A stretch of 64,000 bases of DNA from Bradyrhizobium canariense (GCF_900105125.1 NZ_LT629750.1:3224001-3288000), one strand, 5' to 3'. Counted from the stretch's first letter, positions 34,267-42,569 are shown. The notes: generated from the sequence alone by a model not told the origin. Program-made: numbers and translations.

Positions 34267-35100
34267 TCAGTGCGACATGAATACCGGAACAGTCATCGAC
34301 TGGAGCATACCGCGGGTCACTCCGCCCAGAATCATCTCGCGCAGCTTGGCGTGGCCGTAGCCGCCCATCACGATCAACGTTCCGGAAACGTCGGCGACGT
34401 AAGACAGGATGGTATTGGTGACGTCGATGTCGGCCGCCGGGACTGTCACGATCTGAACCTTGACGTCGTAGCGGGCGAGATGCTTGGCCATTTCGGCGCC
34501 GCGAATCTGGTTCGGGGAGGTGTCGGTCTTTTCGTTCAGCACGATCAGCAGGTCGACCATCGTCGCCTTGACCAATAGCGGCAGCCCGTCGTTGATGGCG
34601 CGTGTCGCCGCCCGGCTGCCGTCCCAGCAACACACGACATGGTCGAGCTTCAGTCCATCCTTCTGGATGTACGGCACCACGATCAGCGGGCGCCCGGACT
34701 CGAACAGCGAAGCTTCGATCATGTCATCATTGTCCACTCCGTTCGGCTCGGACTGCATGAATACGCCGAGATCGAAACGCCGGGCGAGTGTCGACAGGAC
34801 TGCCGGTGCGGACGCCCCTACCGGCTTGAGCAGGCGGTGCTCGGCGGAAATCCGGCTGCGCCTGGCGGCGGCTTCGAAACGTTCGATCGCGGCCAAAGCC
34901 GCCTTCTCGCTCTCGGCCATCATCTGGGCCACGATATCGGGTGGGATTTCCAGCATCACGTAGCCCGGAAAATCCGGCGCATAGGCAAAGGCAACCGCGG
35001 CGAGATGCGCATCGAAGGTCTCGGCGATCGTGACGGCAAAGTCGCGGGCCGGATCGCGTGCGGCCTGGTGCTCCAGATGGACGATAATGTCCTTGATCAT
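34267..35100 (-). CDS. Tandem universal stress protein
   Basis: 277 residues with two UspA domains (1-140 and 150-277). The second carries the ATP-binding motif VMGGYGHAKLREMILGGVTRGML (G-x2-G-x9-G layout); the first lacks it. It begins MIKDIIVHLEH and ends VPVFMSH, and closely resembles the protein at 54458. Such tandem Usp proteins mark low-oxygen and dormancy regulons. ATG 35100 is chosen over 35169, where the FNR-type box TTGATGCCGGTCAA lies; the box is 75 bp upstream. Confidence 0.9.
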   Translation of the reverse strand: MIKDIIVHLEHQAARDPARDFAVTIAETFDAHLAAVAFAYAPDFPGYVMLEIPPDIVAQMMAESEKAALAAIERFEAAARRSRISAEHRLLKPVGASAPAVLSTLARRFDLGVFMQSEPNGVDNDDMIEASLFESGRPLIVVPYIQKDGLKLDHVVCCWDGSRAATRAINDGLPLLVKATMVDLLIVLNEKTDTSPNQIRGAEMAKHLARYDVKVQIVTVPAADIDVTNTILSYVADVSGTLIVMGGYGHAKLREMILGGVTRGMLQSMTVPVFMSH

Positions 35101-35168
35101 CGAAATACTCCCGTCGGGACGTGAGGCCGTCAGAAAAAGCATTGTCGAGGTCGGTGCTCTCGTAGGCA

Positions 35169-35182
35169 TTGATGCCGGTCAA
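35169..35182. promoter_or_regulatory. FNR/FixK-type box
   Basis: TTGATGCCGGTCAA. Centre is 75 bp before the universal stress gene start at 35100. Confidence 0.68.
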
Positions 35183-35236
35183 CCCAGCGGCCACCGATTG
35201 GTCGATGTGGCGGCGACCGACTCTTCGCGCTGCACG

Positions 35237-35269
35237 TCCCGGGAACGAAATTGGGCGCCCGGGGTTTTT
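35237..35269 (+). terminator. Possible rho-independent terminator without an upstream gene
   Basis: TCCCGGG pairs with CCCGGGG across a 14-base loop, followed by TTTTT. No plus-strand gene ends here. Nothing else was identified in the 314-base gap 35101-35414 except the FNR-type box at 35169. Confidence 0.35.
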
Positions 35270-35414
35270 ATTGCGGGGTTGCGCCCTTACCTGCTTTCCA
35301 TCCCCTGCGCGGCTGCTGCCTGGCAAAGCGTGGCATTTTTGCCCACTCGGTTCCTGGCATCATGGTGCTGTGTACTTCCTCGTAACTGGTCGCTCGATTC
35401 GATCTTGGGAGCCC

Positions 35415-35627
35415 ATGCCATGCCACTATTTTCATTACCGGGACGGATCATCGATATTCGAGGATGACGTCGGCGAGGTGTTTGCAGATGCCTCCTTGGC
35501 AATGCAGCATGCCACGAAGATTGCTCGCGAATTGGCGCGAAACGGCGAACCGACCAATGCCGCGATCGTCGTCGTCGAAGGCAGCCAGCATCTTTCCGAA
35601 GTTCAGCCAGGCGAACAGGGCGACTAG
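35415..35627 (+). CDS. DUF6894-type small protein
   Basis: 70 residues of the form YFHYRDGSSIFEDDVGEVFAD followed by a helix HATKIARELARNG and a C-terminal strand AAIVVVEG. This is the layout of DUF6894 proteins, common and multicopy in Bradyrhizobium, function unknown. The same domain forms the C-terminus of the protein at 38943. A GGGAG site precedes ATG 35415 closely. Confidence 0.7.
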   Translation: MPCHYFHYRDGSSIFEDDVGEVFADASLAMQHATKIARELARNGEPTNAAIVVVEGSQHLSEVQPGEQGD

Positions 35628-35654
35628 GACAGCCGCTTGATCCGCACCACCGGC

Positions 35655-35942
35655 TCAGTAGCAATCCTCGACACGGTGAACGTGCCAACGCCATCCGTCC
35701 CAGAAGCGTTCGTGTCGAATGTAACATCGCGGCCCGAAATAGACGGGCTCGTAGGCATAAGCGTCATAGTAGGGCCTGGGGGCCGCGAGTGCTGCGCCAA
35801 GGATTGCCCCTGCCGCCAGACCGCCGACGATTGGAGCGACGGGAAAGCCATGATGCCATCGGGCGTCCGCTGTCGTCGGGCTCGCAACCGCCCCGATCGA
35901 AACTGTCGCGCCAAGCGCGAGCGTGGCCAAGGTTTTTTTCAT
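35655..35942 (-). CDS. Secreted small protein with aromatic/Cys tail
   Basis: 95 residues: signal peptide (MKKTLATLALGATVSIGAVA, ends ADA), a glycine/alanine-rich hydrophobic middle (PIVGGLAAGAILGAALA), and a tail rich in Tyr, Trp, Arg and two Cys (RCYIRHERFWDGWRWHVH). This composition is common in rhizobial envelope proteins, possibly membrane-attached. ATG 35942 has GGAGA upstream. A degenerate FNR-like box lies about 120 bp upstream. Confidence 0.7.
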   Translation of the reverse strand: MKKTLATLALGATVSIGAVASPTTADARWHHGFPVAPIVGGLAAGAILGAALAAPRPYYDAYAYEPVYFGPRCYIRHERFWDGWRWHVHRVEDCY

Positions 35943-36055
35943 CACACAGTCTCCACTTCTTCGCATCGAAAAAATTCGCACGTCCGGTATCTGACAAGTT
36001 TCGGACGATCCACCCCACAGACTTACGAATGTAAGAGCCCGGCATGCAGCCGGCA

Positions 36056-36069
36056 TTGGCGTTCGTCAA
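36056..36069. promoter_or_regulatory. FNR-like box
   Basis: TTGGCGTTCGTCAA, one mismatch. Centre is 120 bp before the start at 35942. Confidence 0.4.
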
Positions 36070-36120
36070 CGATTGGATTGTCGTTATCGTATGCGGTCGT
36101 CGATAAACGCCATCCGGGAA

Positions 36121-36134
36121 TTGATTGCTATCAT
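36121..36134. promoter_or_regulatory. FNR/FixK-type box
   Basis: TTGATTGCTATCAT, one mismatch. Centre is 90 bp before the start at 36218. Confidence 0.5.
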
Positions 36135-36217
36135 GGCCAGCTGCGCCTTGTTTTGTCTGTTACCGGACTAGACCGGCCGTCGATTCCGATCGGTGGCGAC
36201 TTCAAGAGGAGAGATCC

Positions 36218-36643
36218 ATGACCGTGACGCTAAACCGCCGGGCATTCGATCATGCCAAGGAGCTTATCAACGAAGGACGGATTGTATTGGACGAGCGAGA
36301 TGCATGGAGCGAACACCGGCCAACTGCCGAGCAGGAAAATGAATTCATTCGCCTCCACGGCTTTGCCGAATACGGCAGGTGGTATTTGGGAATCAATGAC
36401 GAAAAACCCGAGCAGACCAAGGGACACTACGAATTTCCCTATGGGGATTTCAGCAAGATCCATCGCTGTGGCGTGCTCTCGGCAGAAAACCGCGCCGGCC
36501 AATACCAGCACTATGACATCGAAAACGCGGTCGCGCACCTGCATGGTATGCTGGACGCCCGGAAGGGCGCGACGGCATCGAAGCGTACACGCGCAGCCTC
36601 TCCCGGAAAAGCGGCGCGCGGGGCCCGACATTCGGCGCGATGA
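36218..36643 (+). CDS. Conserved hypothetical protein
   Basis: 141 residues, soluble. It reads like a compact alpha/beta domain, with FDHAKELINEGRIVLDERDAW, then FAEYGRWYLGIND and YEFPYGDFSKIHRCGVLSAE, and ends in a basic low-complexity tail. The pattern recurs in rhizobia without assigned function. A strong AGAGGAGAG Shine-Dalgarno fixes ATG 36218. The FNR-type box 90 bp upstream places it in the island's regulon. Confidence 0.7.
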   Translation: MTVTLNRRAFDHAKELINEGRIVLDERDAWSEHRPTAEQENEFIRLHGFAEYGRWYLGINDEKPEQTKGHYEFPYGDFSKIHRCGVLSAENRAGQYQHYDIENAVAHLHGMLDARKGATASKRTRAASPGKAARGARHSAR

Positions 36644-36656
36644 CACGATCGCCGTT

Positions 36657-36866
36657 TCAGCGGTTCACGACCCAAAACACCAGGCTGAACAGCACGCTCA
36701 GCAGAAGACATGTCATCAGCGGAAAATAAAACGTTACATTTTCGCGCTGGATCACGATGTCGCCGGGCAGCCGGCCCAACCCGATCTGGCTCAGATAGGG
36801 CCAAAACAGGCCGGCCAGCAGGAGGACAAGGCCGAGCACGACCAGAAAGCGCGCCATCGCGTTCAA
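36657..36866 (-). CDS. DUF2905 membrane protein
   Basis: 69 residues: two membrane helices (FLVVLGLVLLLAGLFWPYL and FPLMTCLLLSVLFSLVFWVV) joined by the DUF2905 signature IGLGRLPGDIVIQREN. Function unknown. It lies 18 bp after the Bax-inhibitor-like gene on the same strand and is probably cotranscribed. ATG 36857 is an equally good start. Confidence 0.85.
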   Translation of the reverse strand: MNAMARFLVVLGLVLLLAGLFWPYLSQIGLGRLPGDIVIQRENVTFYFPLMTCLLLSVLFSLVFWVVNR

Positions 36867-36884
36867 CCTCTCGGATCGCTTGCG

Positions 36885-37607
36885 TCAATTATCCCGGCGC
36901 TGGCCGAACAATTGCAGCAGCATCATGAAAAGATTGATGAAATCGAGGTAGAGCGCCAACGCACCCATCACCGCCTTCTTGTCAGCGATTTCAGCGCTGT
37001 CCGACTCGAGATACATCTCCTTGATACGCTGGGTGTCGTAGGCGGTAAGGCCGACAAATACCAGGACGCCGATGACGGAGATTGCGAACTGAAGCGCGCT
37101 CGAGCCGACAAAGATGTTAACCAGGGACGCGATCACGATACCGATCAGCCCCATCATAAGGAACGAGCCGAAACCCGAAAGATCGGACCTCGTGGTATAT
37201 CCGTAGAGGCTCATCGCGCCATAGGTCGCGGCGGTGATGAAGAACACACGCGCGATCGACGTCCCGGTGTACACCAGGAAAATACCTCCCAGCGACAGTC
37301 CCATCACAGCGGCATAGATCCAGAACAGCATCATCGCCGTTCCGGCGCTCATTCGCTGGATGCCGAAGCTTAAGGCCAGCACGAAGCCGAGCGGCGCCAG
37401 CATGACGATCCAGATCAGCGGCGTGCCAGCGATGGCCTGGTAAAAGCCAGAGGCTGCGGCGGCGTAGGCGACGATGCCGGTCGCCGCAAGGCCGCCGGCC
37501 ATGTAACTGTAGACGCGCTGCATGTAGGCGCGCAGGCCGGCATCGATCTGGGCGCCGACCCACGGCGGCGTGGCCATCCCGTCGGGTGTTCGCCGGGGGT
37601 CATACAT
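36885..37607 (-). CDS. Bax inhibitor-1/YccA-family membrane protein
   Basis: 240 residues with seven membrane helices in the BI-1 pattern, including TGIVAYAAAASGFYQAI, GLSLGGIFLVYTG and LFMMLLQLFGQRRDN at the C-terminus. The YDTQRIK segment before the last helices is characteristic. Bacterial members are pH-sensitive calcium leak channels or FtsH partners. Head of a short operon with the DUF2905 gene. No FNR-type box was seen directly upstream. Confidence 0.9.
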   Translation of the reverse strand: MYDPRRTPDGMATPPWVGAQIDAGLRAYMQRVYSYMAGGLAATGIVAYAAAASGFYQAIAGTPLIWIVMLAPLGFVLALSFGIQRMSAGTAMMLFWIYAAVMGLSLGGIFLVYTGTSIARVFFITAATYGAMSLYGYTTRSDLSGFGSFLMMGLIGIVIASLVNIFVGSSALQFAISVIGVLVFVGLTAYDTQRIKEMYLESDSAEIADKKAVMGALALYLDFINLFMMLLQLFGQRRDN

Positions 37608-37729
37608 AATCGTAATAGCTCATGGGCTGCTCCTGTGCGGTTGGTTCGGCTTTCCTAGCGCAGAATCATCAGTTGCATCGGTCCCATCCCGAGGCGCGCG
37701 CAAGCGACAAGTCGGCGGTCTCGCGCCTC

Positions 37730-37978
37730 TCAGGGAGCCCCGTGCCGGGTTTGTCTGTCGACAAGAAGCAAACCGATCACCAGCACAAGAAGCAGTATCG
37801 CAAGCCCGTAAGTACCGGGAAACACCACCCAGAAAATCAGAGCGCCCAGCACGGCCGCGGAAACAACGAACCAGAGCAGCATCGCCGCCCCGACGCCAGC
37901 CATGACCAACAGGAACGGCAGCAGCAGTAACGTTACAGCCACCACCATAATTCCCAACAATAACTGCTCAAGGATCAC
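37730..37978 (-). CDS. Small two- or three-helix membrane protein
   Basis: 82 residues, almost wholly hydrophobic: LLLGIMVVAVTLLLLPFLLV, then MLLWFVVSAAVLGALIFWVV and YGLAILLLVLVIGLLLV, ending in a short basic tail. The start is GTG 37978, supported by a perfect GGAGG five bases upstream; no ATG start is better. I do not recognise a family. An FNR/FixK box (38036) is 64 bp upstream, so it belongs to the regulon. Confidence 0.65.
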   Translation of the reverse strand: MILEQLLLGIMVVAVTLLLLPFLLVMAGVGAAMLLWFVVSAAVLGALIFWVVFPGTYGLAILLLVLVIGLLLVDRQTRHGAP

Positions 37979-38035
37979 TGCAGCCTCCGGATCGCAACCA
38001 TCGACCGAGAATGAGGCGACCGGATGATCGCGGCC

Positions 38036-38049
38036 TTGACGGACATCAA
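38036..38049. promoter_or_regulatory. FNR/FixK-type box
   Basis: TTGACGGACATCAA. Centre is 64 bp before the GTG start at 37978; it lies between two minus-strand genes. Confidence 0.65.
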
Positions 38050-38064
38050 ATTCCGACCGATCGG

Positions 38065-38688
38065 CTAATGCGCATGCAGCGCGCGTTCGCTGCGAACCTG
38101 GTCGGCGGTATAGGGCACGGCATTCGGATCGAATGATTGCCAGCCCGATTTCCTGTAGAGTTCGCTGCGTTCCTGCAGATTCACCGCCGACTGGTTCATG
38201 ATCGGCACGATCCGCGGCAATTCGCTCTGCGGCACCCGTGCGGCGACCACGGTTCCGCCGCGGCGCACGCCCTCGACAAAGACTTGCGCGTCTTCTTCGC
38301 TGATGCCGGCATTGGTCAGCGCCCCGAGCAGGCCGCCGGCGACGCCGCCGATCGCCATGCCGCCCAACAGAGCCGCGAGCCATCCGGCGCCGACGACGGC
38401 GCCGACACCGGGAATTGCCAGCATGGTGACGAGGCTGGCCGCGGTCGCCGCGGTGGCGCCGATCGCAGCGCCGAGCGCCGCTCCCTCGACCTTGCCATCG
38501 GCTTTGCTGCTCGCGCCATAATTCCGCACAGGGACAATATTGGCGGTCTTGGTGGCACTGTACCAGGTGTCGGAATTGTTTGAAATCACGCTCTTCTCCG
38601 ACGGTGGCAGGCCGGCAGCTTCGAGCATGACCACGACCCGATTGGCGTCGATGTATGAATCGTAAAGACGGCAGATGGTGATCAGCAT
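38065..38688 (-). CDS. General-stress-like protein with glycine-zipper membrane segment
   Basis: 207 residues. The N-terminal ITICRLYDSYIDANRVVVML resembles the start of 17M-type general stress proteins. A long glycine/alanine zipper (residues 68-130, with GAALGAAIGATAATAA and GGMAIGGVAGGLLGAL) should insert in or contact the membrane. A short soluble part (EDAQVFVEGVRRGGTVVAARV) follows. It resembles the protein at 25381 in plan. FNR/FixK box TTGACGAATATCAA is 113 bp upstream. Confidence 0.75.
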   Translation of the reverse strand: MLITICRLYDSYIDANRVVVMLEAAGLPPSEKSVISNNSDTWYSATKTANIVPVRNYGASSKADGKVEGAALGAAIGATAATAASLVTMLAIPGVGAVVGAGWLAALLGGMAIGGVAGGLLGALTNAGISEEDAQVFVEGVRRGGTVVAARVPQSELPRIVPIMNQSAVNLQERSELYRKSGWQSFDPNAVPYTADQVRSERALHAH

Positions 38689-38794
38689 GACACGATCCCT
38701 TTGCGAGAGGGCCTCTGCAAGAAGCGGCGACCGCGGCCGGGCGACGGCTCCACAGCGCTAGTGGCTTTTTCTCACCGCGGCCACTGCGAGCGCC

Positions 38795-38808
38795 TTGACG
38801 AATATCAA
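38795..38808. promoter_or_regulatory. FNR/FixK-type box
   Basis: TTGACGAATATCAA. Centre is 113 bp before the start at 38688. Confidence 0.65.
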
Positions 38809-38861
38809 TGTAATGTCGCGGATTTCGCTCCGATGCGACCATTCAACTTCGGAAAAATTGC

Positions 38862-38875
38862 CTGACGGGCGTCAA
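38862..38875. promoter_or_regulatory. FNR-like box
   Basis: CTGACGGGCGTCAA, one mismatch. Centre is 74 bp before the start at 38943. Confidence 0.48.
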
Positions 38876-38942
38876 CTCCACGCTTCTTAAAGGGTCCTAA
38901 GTTGGTTAAATTCCGCCAACCGAGCCTTAGGCCCGATTTGTC

Positions 38943-39683
38943 ATGTCCTCTCTTGTTGCAAAGCTTCACGATGCCGCGGTCGCGCCCGAGGCGTGGCCCG
39001 ACGCGCTAACCGCGTTGACGGACGCAGCGGGCGTCGCGGGCGCAGCATTGATCATTTTCAACAAGAGCACAGGTAAGGTGGATGAGGCGCATTTCTGCGG
39101 CCTTAGCGCTGGATTCAAGTCCGATTACGTCCGGCACTACGCTGCCCTGGACCCGTACGCGCCATTGCTCGATGGAAGCTGGAAAGAGCTCTCCGAGTGT
39201 CTTCCGGACCGGCTGTTACGAAGCAGCGAGTGGTACAACGATTTCATATTGACGTGCGGCGTTCGCGATATTCTGGGGGCACGGCTTGTCGATACGTCCG
39301 GTCATTGCGTTATCTTCGGTATTCACCAGCAGATCGGCCGCAGCTTCCCCGACAGCGTCGATTCGGTCGTAAATCTCGCGGACATCCCGTTGAAGCACGC
39401 CGCCTGGCGCCATATCGAGCGTCTCTCTTCGCCAAGACCCGCTATATTTGACCTATCTCAAACAGAGGTTTCGGCTGAAGGAAGCCGGTTTTATTTCCAC
39501 GTTGACAACGGCAGCCGGTATCCGGACGAAACGGGATCGGTTTTTTCGACGGCCGATGACGCCACGGCGCATGCCATTGTTGTTGCCCAGGAACTCGCGG
39601 AAGACGGCAGCTGGCACGGATCTTCCATTCTCGTTACGGACGACCGGGGACACGAGATTGTCCGTGTGCGAATAGGCCGGTAG
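38943..39683 (+). CDS. GAF/PAS-like sensor domain fused to a DUF6894 domain
   Basis: 246 residues. The N-terminal 180 look like the sensory part of Bradyrhizobium LuxR-type regulators (LHDAAVAPEAWPDALTALTD, YVRHYAALDPYAPLLDG, WYNDFILTCGVRDILGARL). Where the LuxR helix-turn-helix should follow, there is instead a DUF6894 domain (RFYFHVDNGSRYPDETGSVF, AHAIVVAQELAEDGSW). So this is a ligand sensor with a non-DNA-binding output. Compare the stand-alone DUF6894 protein at 35415. No clear Shine-Dalgarno before ATG 38943; an imperfect inverted repeat (GGGTCCTAAG/CCTTAGGCCC, 38889-38932) lies just before it. Confidence 0.75.
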   Translation: MSSLVAKLHDAAVAPEAWPDALTALTDAAGVAGAALIIFNKSTGKVDEAHFCGLSAGFKSDYVRHYAALDPYAPLLDGSWKELSECLPDRLLRSSEWYNDFILTCGVRDILGARLVDTSGHCVIFGIHQQIGRSFPDSVDSVVNLADIPLKHAAWRHIERLSSPRPAIFDLSQTEVSAEGSRFYFHVDNGSRYPDETGSVFSTADDATAHAIVVAQELAEDGSWHGSSILVTDDRGHEIVRVRIGR

Positions 39684-39720
39684 GATCGCTTGAGCATTCC
39701 TTCGCGACAAAATAGATCGC

Positions 39721-40410
39721 CTATTCCGGCAACCCGCGCGAGGCGCCGGAACGCCGCTGACGATCAGCGGCGTTGGCCTTAAGATCGGCTTGCGGCAACC
39801 CCGCCAGCACGGCCAGCCGGATCGCTTCGGCAAGAGAGTGGGTCCCGAGTCGCGCCAGCATACGGGCGCGGTGCACCTCGACCGTCCGCGCGCTGATGCC
39901 GAGATCGTAGGCGATCTGTTTGGTCGAGCGGCCGGCGACCAGCCCATCGAGCAGCTGGCGTTCGCGCGGGCTTAACTTCGCCATCAGCTTGGCGGCGACC
40001 ACGCTTTCCCGATCACGGGTCGGACCCCGGTCCAGCGCCAATGCGGCGTTGATGGCATCGAGAAGCGCTTCGTCGTTGAAAGGCTTCTCGATGAAATCGA
40101 CCGCTCCGCTTTTCATCGCCTGCACCGCGGTCTCCACATCTCCCCATGCGGTCATCGCGATCACCGGCATGTTGAACCCAAGGGAGTTGAGCCGCTCCTG
40201 CAGCTCCAGTCCGTCCATTTCCGGCATTAGGATATCAAGGAGAAGGCATCCATCGCTGAGGTCCGGCGCCGCATCAAGAAATGCGAACGCAGTCTGATAC
40301 GATACCGCCGTCAATCCCGCCGCGCGGAAAGTACGTTCGAGTGAGCCGAGCAATGCCGCATCGTCGTCCACAATGTAGACAATGCGAACCGGTGAACCTT
40401 TTGATTGCAT
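39721..40410 (-). CDS. FixJ-family response regulator
   Basis: 229 residues: receiver with acidic pocket (VDDD), phosphoacceptor Asp in LLLDILMPEMDG, MTAWGD and FIEKPF positions, then a LuxR/FixJ helix-turn-helix (LSPRERQLLDGLVAG, RTVEVHRARMLARLG). It is very similar in plan to the regulator at 22892. ATG 40410 with GGAAG upstream is chosen over the extension to 40464. It lies 105 bp downstream of the single-receiver gene and is probably the DNA-binding output of the ETR1-like kinase operon. Confidence 0.9.
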   Translation of the reverse strand: MQSKGSPVRIVYIVDDDAALLGSLERTFRAAGLTAVSYQTAFAFLDAAPDLSDGCLLLDILMPEMDGLELQERLNSLGFNMPVIAMTAWGDVETAVQAMKSGAVDFIEKPFNDEALLDAINAALALDRGPTRDRESVVAAKLMAKLSPRERQLLDGLVAGRSTKQIAYDLGISARTVEVHRARMLARLGTHSLAEAIRLAVLAGLPQADLKANAADRQRRSGASRGLPE

Positions 40411-40515
40411 CGTTCTTCCCGTTTTTGGCGGCGGCGGCGCGTGCAAAGCGCCAGGTTGCACCACCGGCGTGGACCGCTTTTCTCCCCGCGCTTCGCTACG
40501 TCAAACGAGCTGGAC

Positions 40516-40920
40516 TTACCGCGGCGCAGACTGCGGAACGTCAGCTCCGGCGTTCTCCAGCACCGAGTGAATACAACTAAGCAGTTCGTCGTCGCTAAAT
40601 GGCTTGGCGAGGTAACCCGCCGCCCCAGCATTCATTGCCTGGGCGCGCGCGCGGTCATCGCTGAAAGCGGTAATGAAGATGACCGGGACTACGGAGCCCG
40701 ACGCGACCAAGCGTTTCTGCAACTCAAGGCCGTTCATGCCCGGCATATGGATATCCAGGATAAGGCACGATGTCTTGGCCAAGCGATCGGAACCGAGAAA
40801 TTCTTCCGCCGAGGCAAAGGTTTCCACGGCGAAGCCATACGATTTCATCAGGCGCCGGACCGCTTTCCTTATCGAATCGTCGTCGTCGACGATCATGACG
40901 ATGATTTGATTGCCGGTCAT
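40516..40920 (-). CDS. Stand-alone FixJ-type receiver protein
   Basis: 134 residues consisting of a receiver domain only: IVDDDDS acidic pocket, phosphoacceptor in LILDIHMPGMNG, ITAFSDD and YLAKPFSDDE, and no output domain. It may act as a phosphate sink or CheY-like signalling intermediate between the kinase and the FixJ-like regulator at 39721. Its start overlaps the kinase stop by 4 bp (ATGA), so the two are translationally coupled. Confidence 0.9.
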   Translation of the reverse strand: MTGNQIIVMIVDDDDSIRKAVRRLMKSYGFAVETFASAEEFLGSDRLAKTSCLILDIHMPGMNGLELQKRLVASGSVVPVIFITAFSDDRARAQAMNAGAAGYLAKPFSDDELLSCIHSVLENAGADVPQSAPR

Positions 40921-42569
40921 GGGCTAACTCCTGCGGCCAAAGGCAAGGTGAAGCCGAACACGGCGCCAAAGGGAGATCCGGATTCCGCCCACAAGCGACC
41001 ATGATGAGCTTCAATGATTGTGTTACTAATTGCCAGCCCCATTCCCATGCCCTCGGGCTTCGTGGTGAAGAAGCTTTCGAAGATGCGGTCCCGGTTTGCT
41101 GGGTCAAGACCAACACCGGAATCCGCCACGTTGACGACGATGTTGCCTTGATCGTTGAGTTGAGAGCGGACCGTCAAGATACGTGGGCGGTCAGTGACCG
41201 CACGCATCGCGTCGATGCCATTCATGACAAGGTTGAGAACGACCTGCTGCAACTGGACCCGGTCAGCCATGATGGTCGGAAGCTTTGAACGCAGGTCGGC
41301 TTGGACGGCGACGCGATGTCGCTGCAGCTCGTCACGGGTAAGCGCCAGCACTTCCGCGATCGCGTGGTTGACATCCACCAGCCCTCGTTCCGGCGCGGTG
41401 TTCTTTGACATCGCGCGGATACGTTTGAGCACTTCGCTGGCGCGCCTGCCGTCGCGGACGATTTCGCCCACCGCGTCCTTGACCTCGTCCAGATCGGGCG
41501 GCGAGAAGCCAAGAAAGCGCTCACACGCTTGGCCATTGGTGATGATTGCCGCAAGTGGCTGATTGACCTCATGGGCGATCGACGCCGAGAGTTCACCCAT
41601 GATGGTTAGTCGCGTGGCACGCGACAGCGCATCCCGGGCGTCGTGCCAGGCAACCTCGGCGCTCTTGCGCTCCGTGATGTCCTCAATGATGGCGGGTATG
41701 CCCTGGAGCGAGCTGCTCGAATTGAGGGCCCGCGCGGCGCTGACGCGCACCCAGATTACTTTGTTATCCTTGCGGCGATAGCGCGTTTCCGTGGGCAAGT
41801 CCTGGCGCTTACCGTTTAGCACATCCTCGATCAGCTTTTGGGTGGCCTCGCGGTCGTCTTGATGCGTAATGTCCAGCGGACCGAGCGACTGCATTTCCTC
41901 GCCGCTGTAGCCGACCATCTTCTGAAGCGCCTCGTTTGTTGCCGCGAAATGATGCTGCTGATCAAGGACGGCGATGCCGACCGCGGATGCTTCGAACATG
42001 CTGCGCCAACGCTCCTCGCTGGCACGGAGCGTTGCTTCGGTATTCCGCCGCCGAACGACTTCGTCTTGAAGGTCCGCCGTGCGGGCGGCGACACGCTGCT
42101 CAAGTTCCGCATTTGCCTCACGCAGTGCGGCTTCAGCGCGCTGCCGCTGACCGATCTCTTCGCCAAGAAGCTGGTTTGCCCGCTCGAGCTGCGCCGTGCT
42201 CGGAAGCGCCAGCGCCAGCGGCATCACCTTCCAGATCGCGACCCCGGTGCCGATCGAGAGCAGCGCCGTGACCGCTTTGATGCCACCGTCGACCCGATAG
42301 TCTGGATACCACAGGGTCCAGACGCTCATCGCGTGCGTCGTGCCGCAGGCAAGGATGAAGAGACCCGTCAGTACGAAAATGCTCGGGAATGCCAAATCGG
42401 TGCGCTTCAATACGAAATAAATCAGGGCGATCGGAATCGAATAATAGGCAAGCGCGATCAACGAATCCGACACCACATGGAGCGCGATCAGTTCCGGTTG
42501 CCAGAGAAAGCACATGCCGTGCGGCATGTAATCCTGCGGCGACATCAACCATGAAAGAAACGATGTCAT
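40917..42569 (-). CDS. Sensor histidine kinase with an ETR1-like ethylene/copper-binding membrane domain
   Basis: About 550 residues: three membrane helices (30-125), a coiled linker, a PAS domain (195-320), HisKA (SASIAHEVNQPL) and HATPase (ADSGVGLDP, GMGMGLAIS). The membrane part aligns with plant ETR1: VSDSLIALAYYSIP, then LACGTTHAMSVWT. Asp35, Tyr42, Ile45, Pro46, Ile72, Cys75 and His79 correspond to ETR1 D25, Y32, I35, P36, I62, C65 and H69, all offset by ten. Cys and His are the copper(I) ligands of ETR1. It should sense ethylene, copper or a related ligand. ATG 42569 is chosen over GTG 42605; neither has a strong ribosome site. Confidence 0.88.
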   Translation of the reverse strand: MTSFLSWLMSPQDYMPHGMCFLWQPELIALHVVSDSLIALAYYSIPIALIYFVLKRTDLAFPSIFVLTGLFILACGTTHAMSVWTLWYPDYRVDGGIKAVTALLSIGTGVAIWKVMPLALALPSTAQLERANQLLGEEIGQRQRAEAALREANAELEQRVAARTADLQDEVVRRRNTEATLRASEERWRSMFEASAVGIAVLDQQHHFAATNEALQKMVGYSGEEMQSLGPLDITHQDDREATQKLIEDVLNGKRQDLPTETRYRRKDNKVIWVRVSAARALNSSSSLQGIPAIIEDITERKSAEVAWHDARDALSRATRLTIMGELSASIAHEVNQPLAAIITNGQACERFLGFSPPDLDEVKDAVGEIVRDGRRASEVLKRIRAMSKNTAPERGLVDVNHAIAEVLALTRDELQRHRVAVQADLRSKLPTIMADRVQLQQVVLNLVMNGIDAMRAVTDRPRILTVRSQLNDQGNIVVNVADSGVGLDPANRDRIFESFFTTKPEGMGMGLAISNTIIEAHHGRLWAESGSPFGAVFGFTLPLAAGVSP

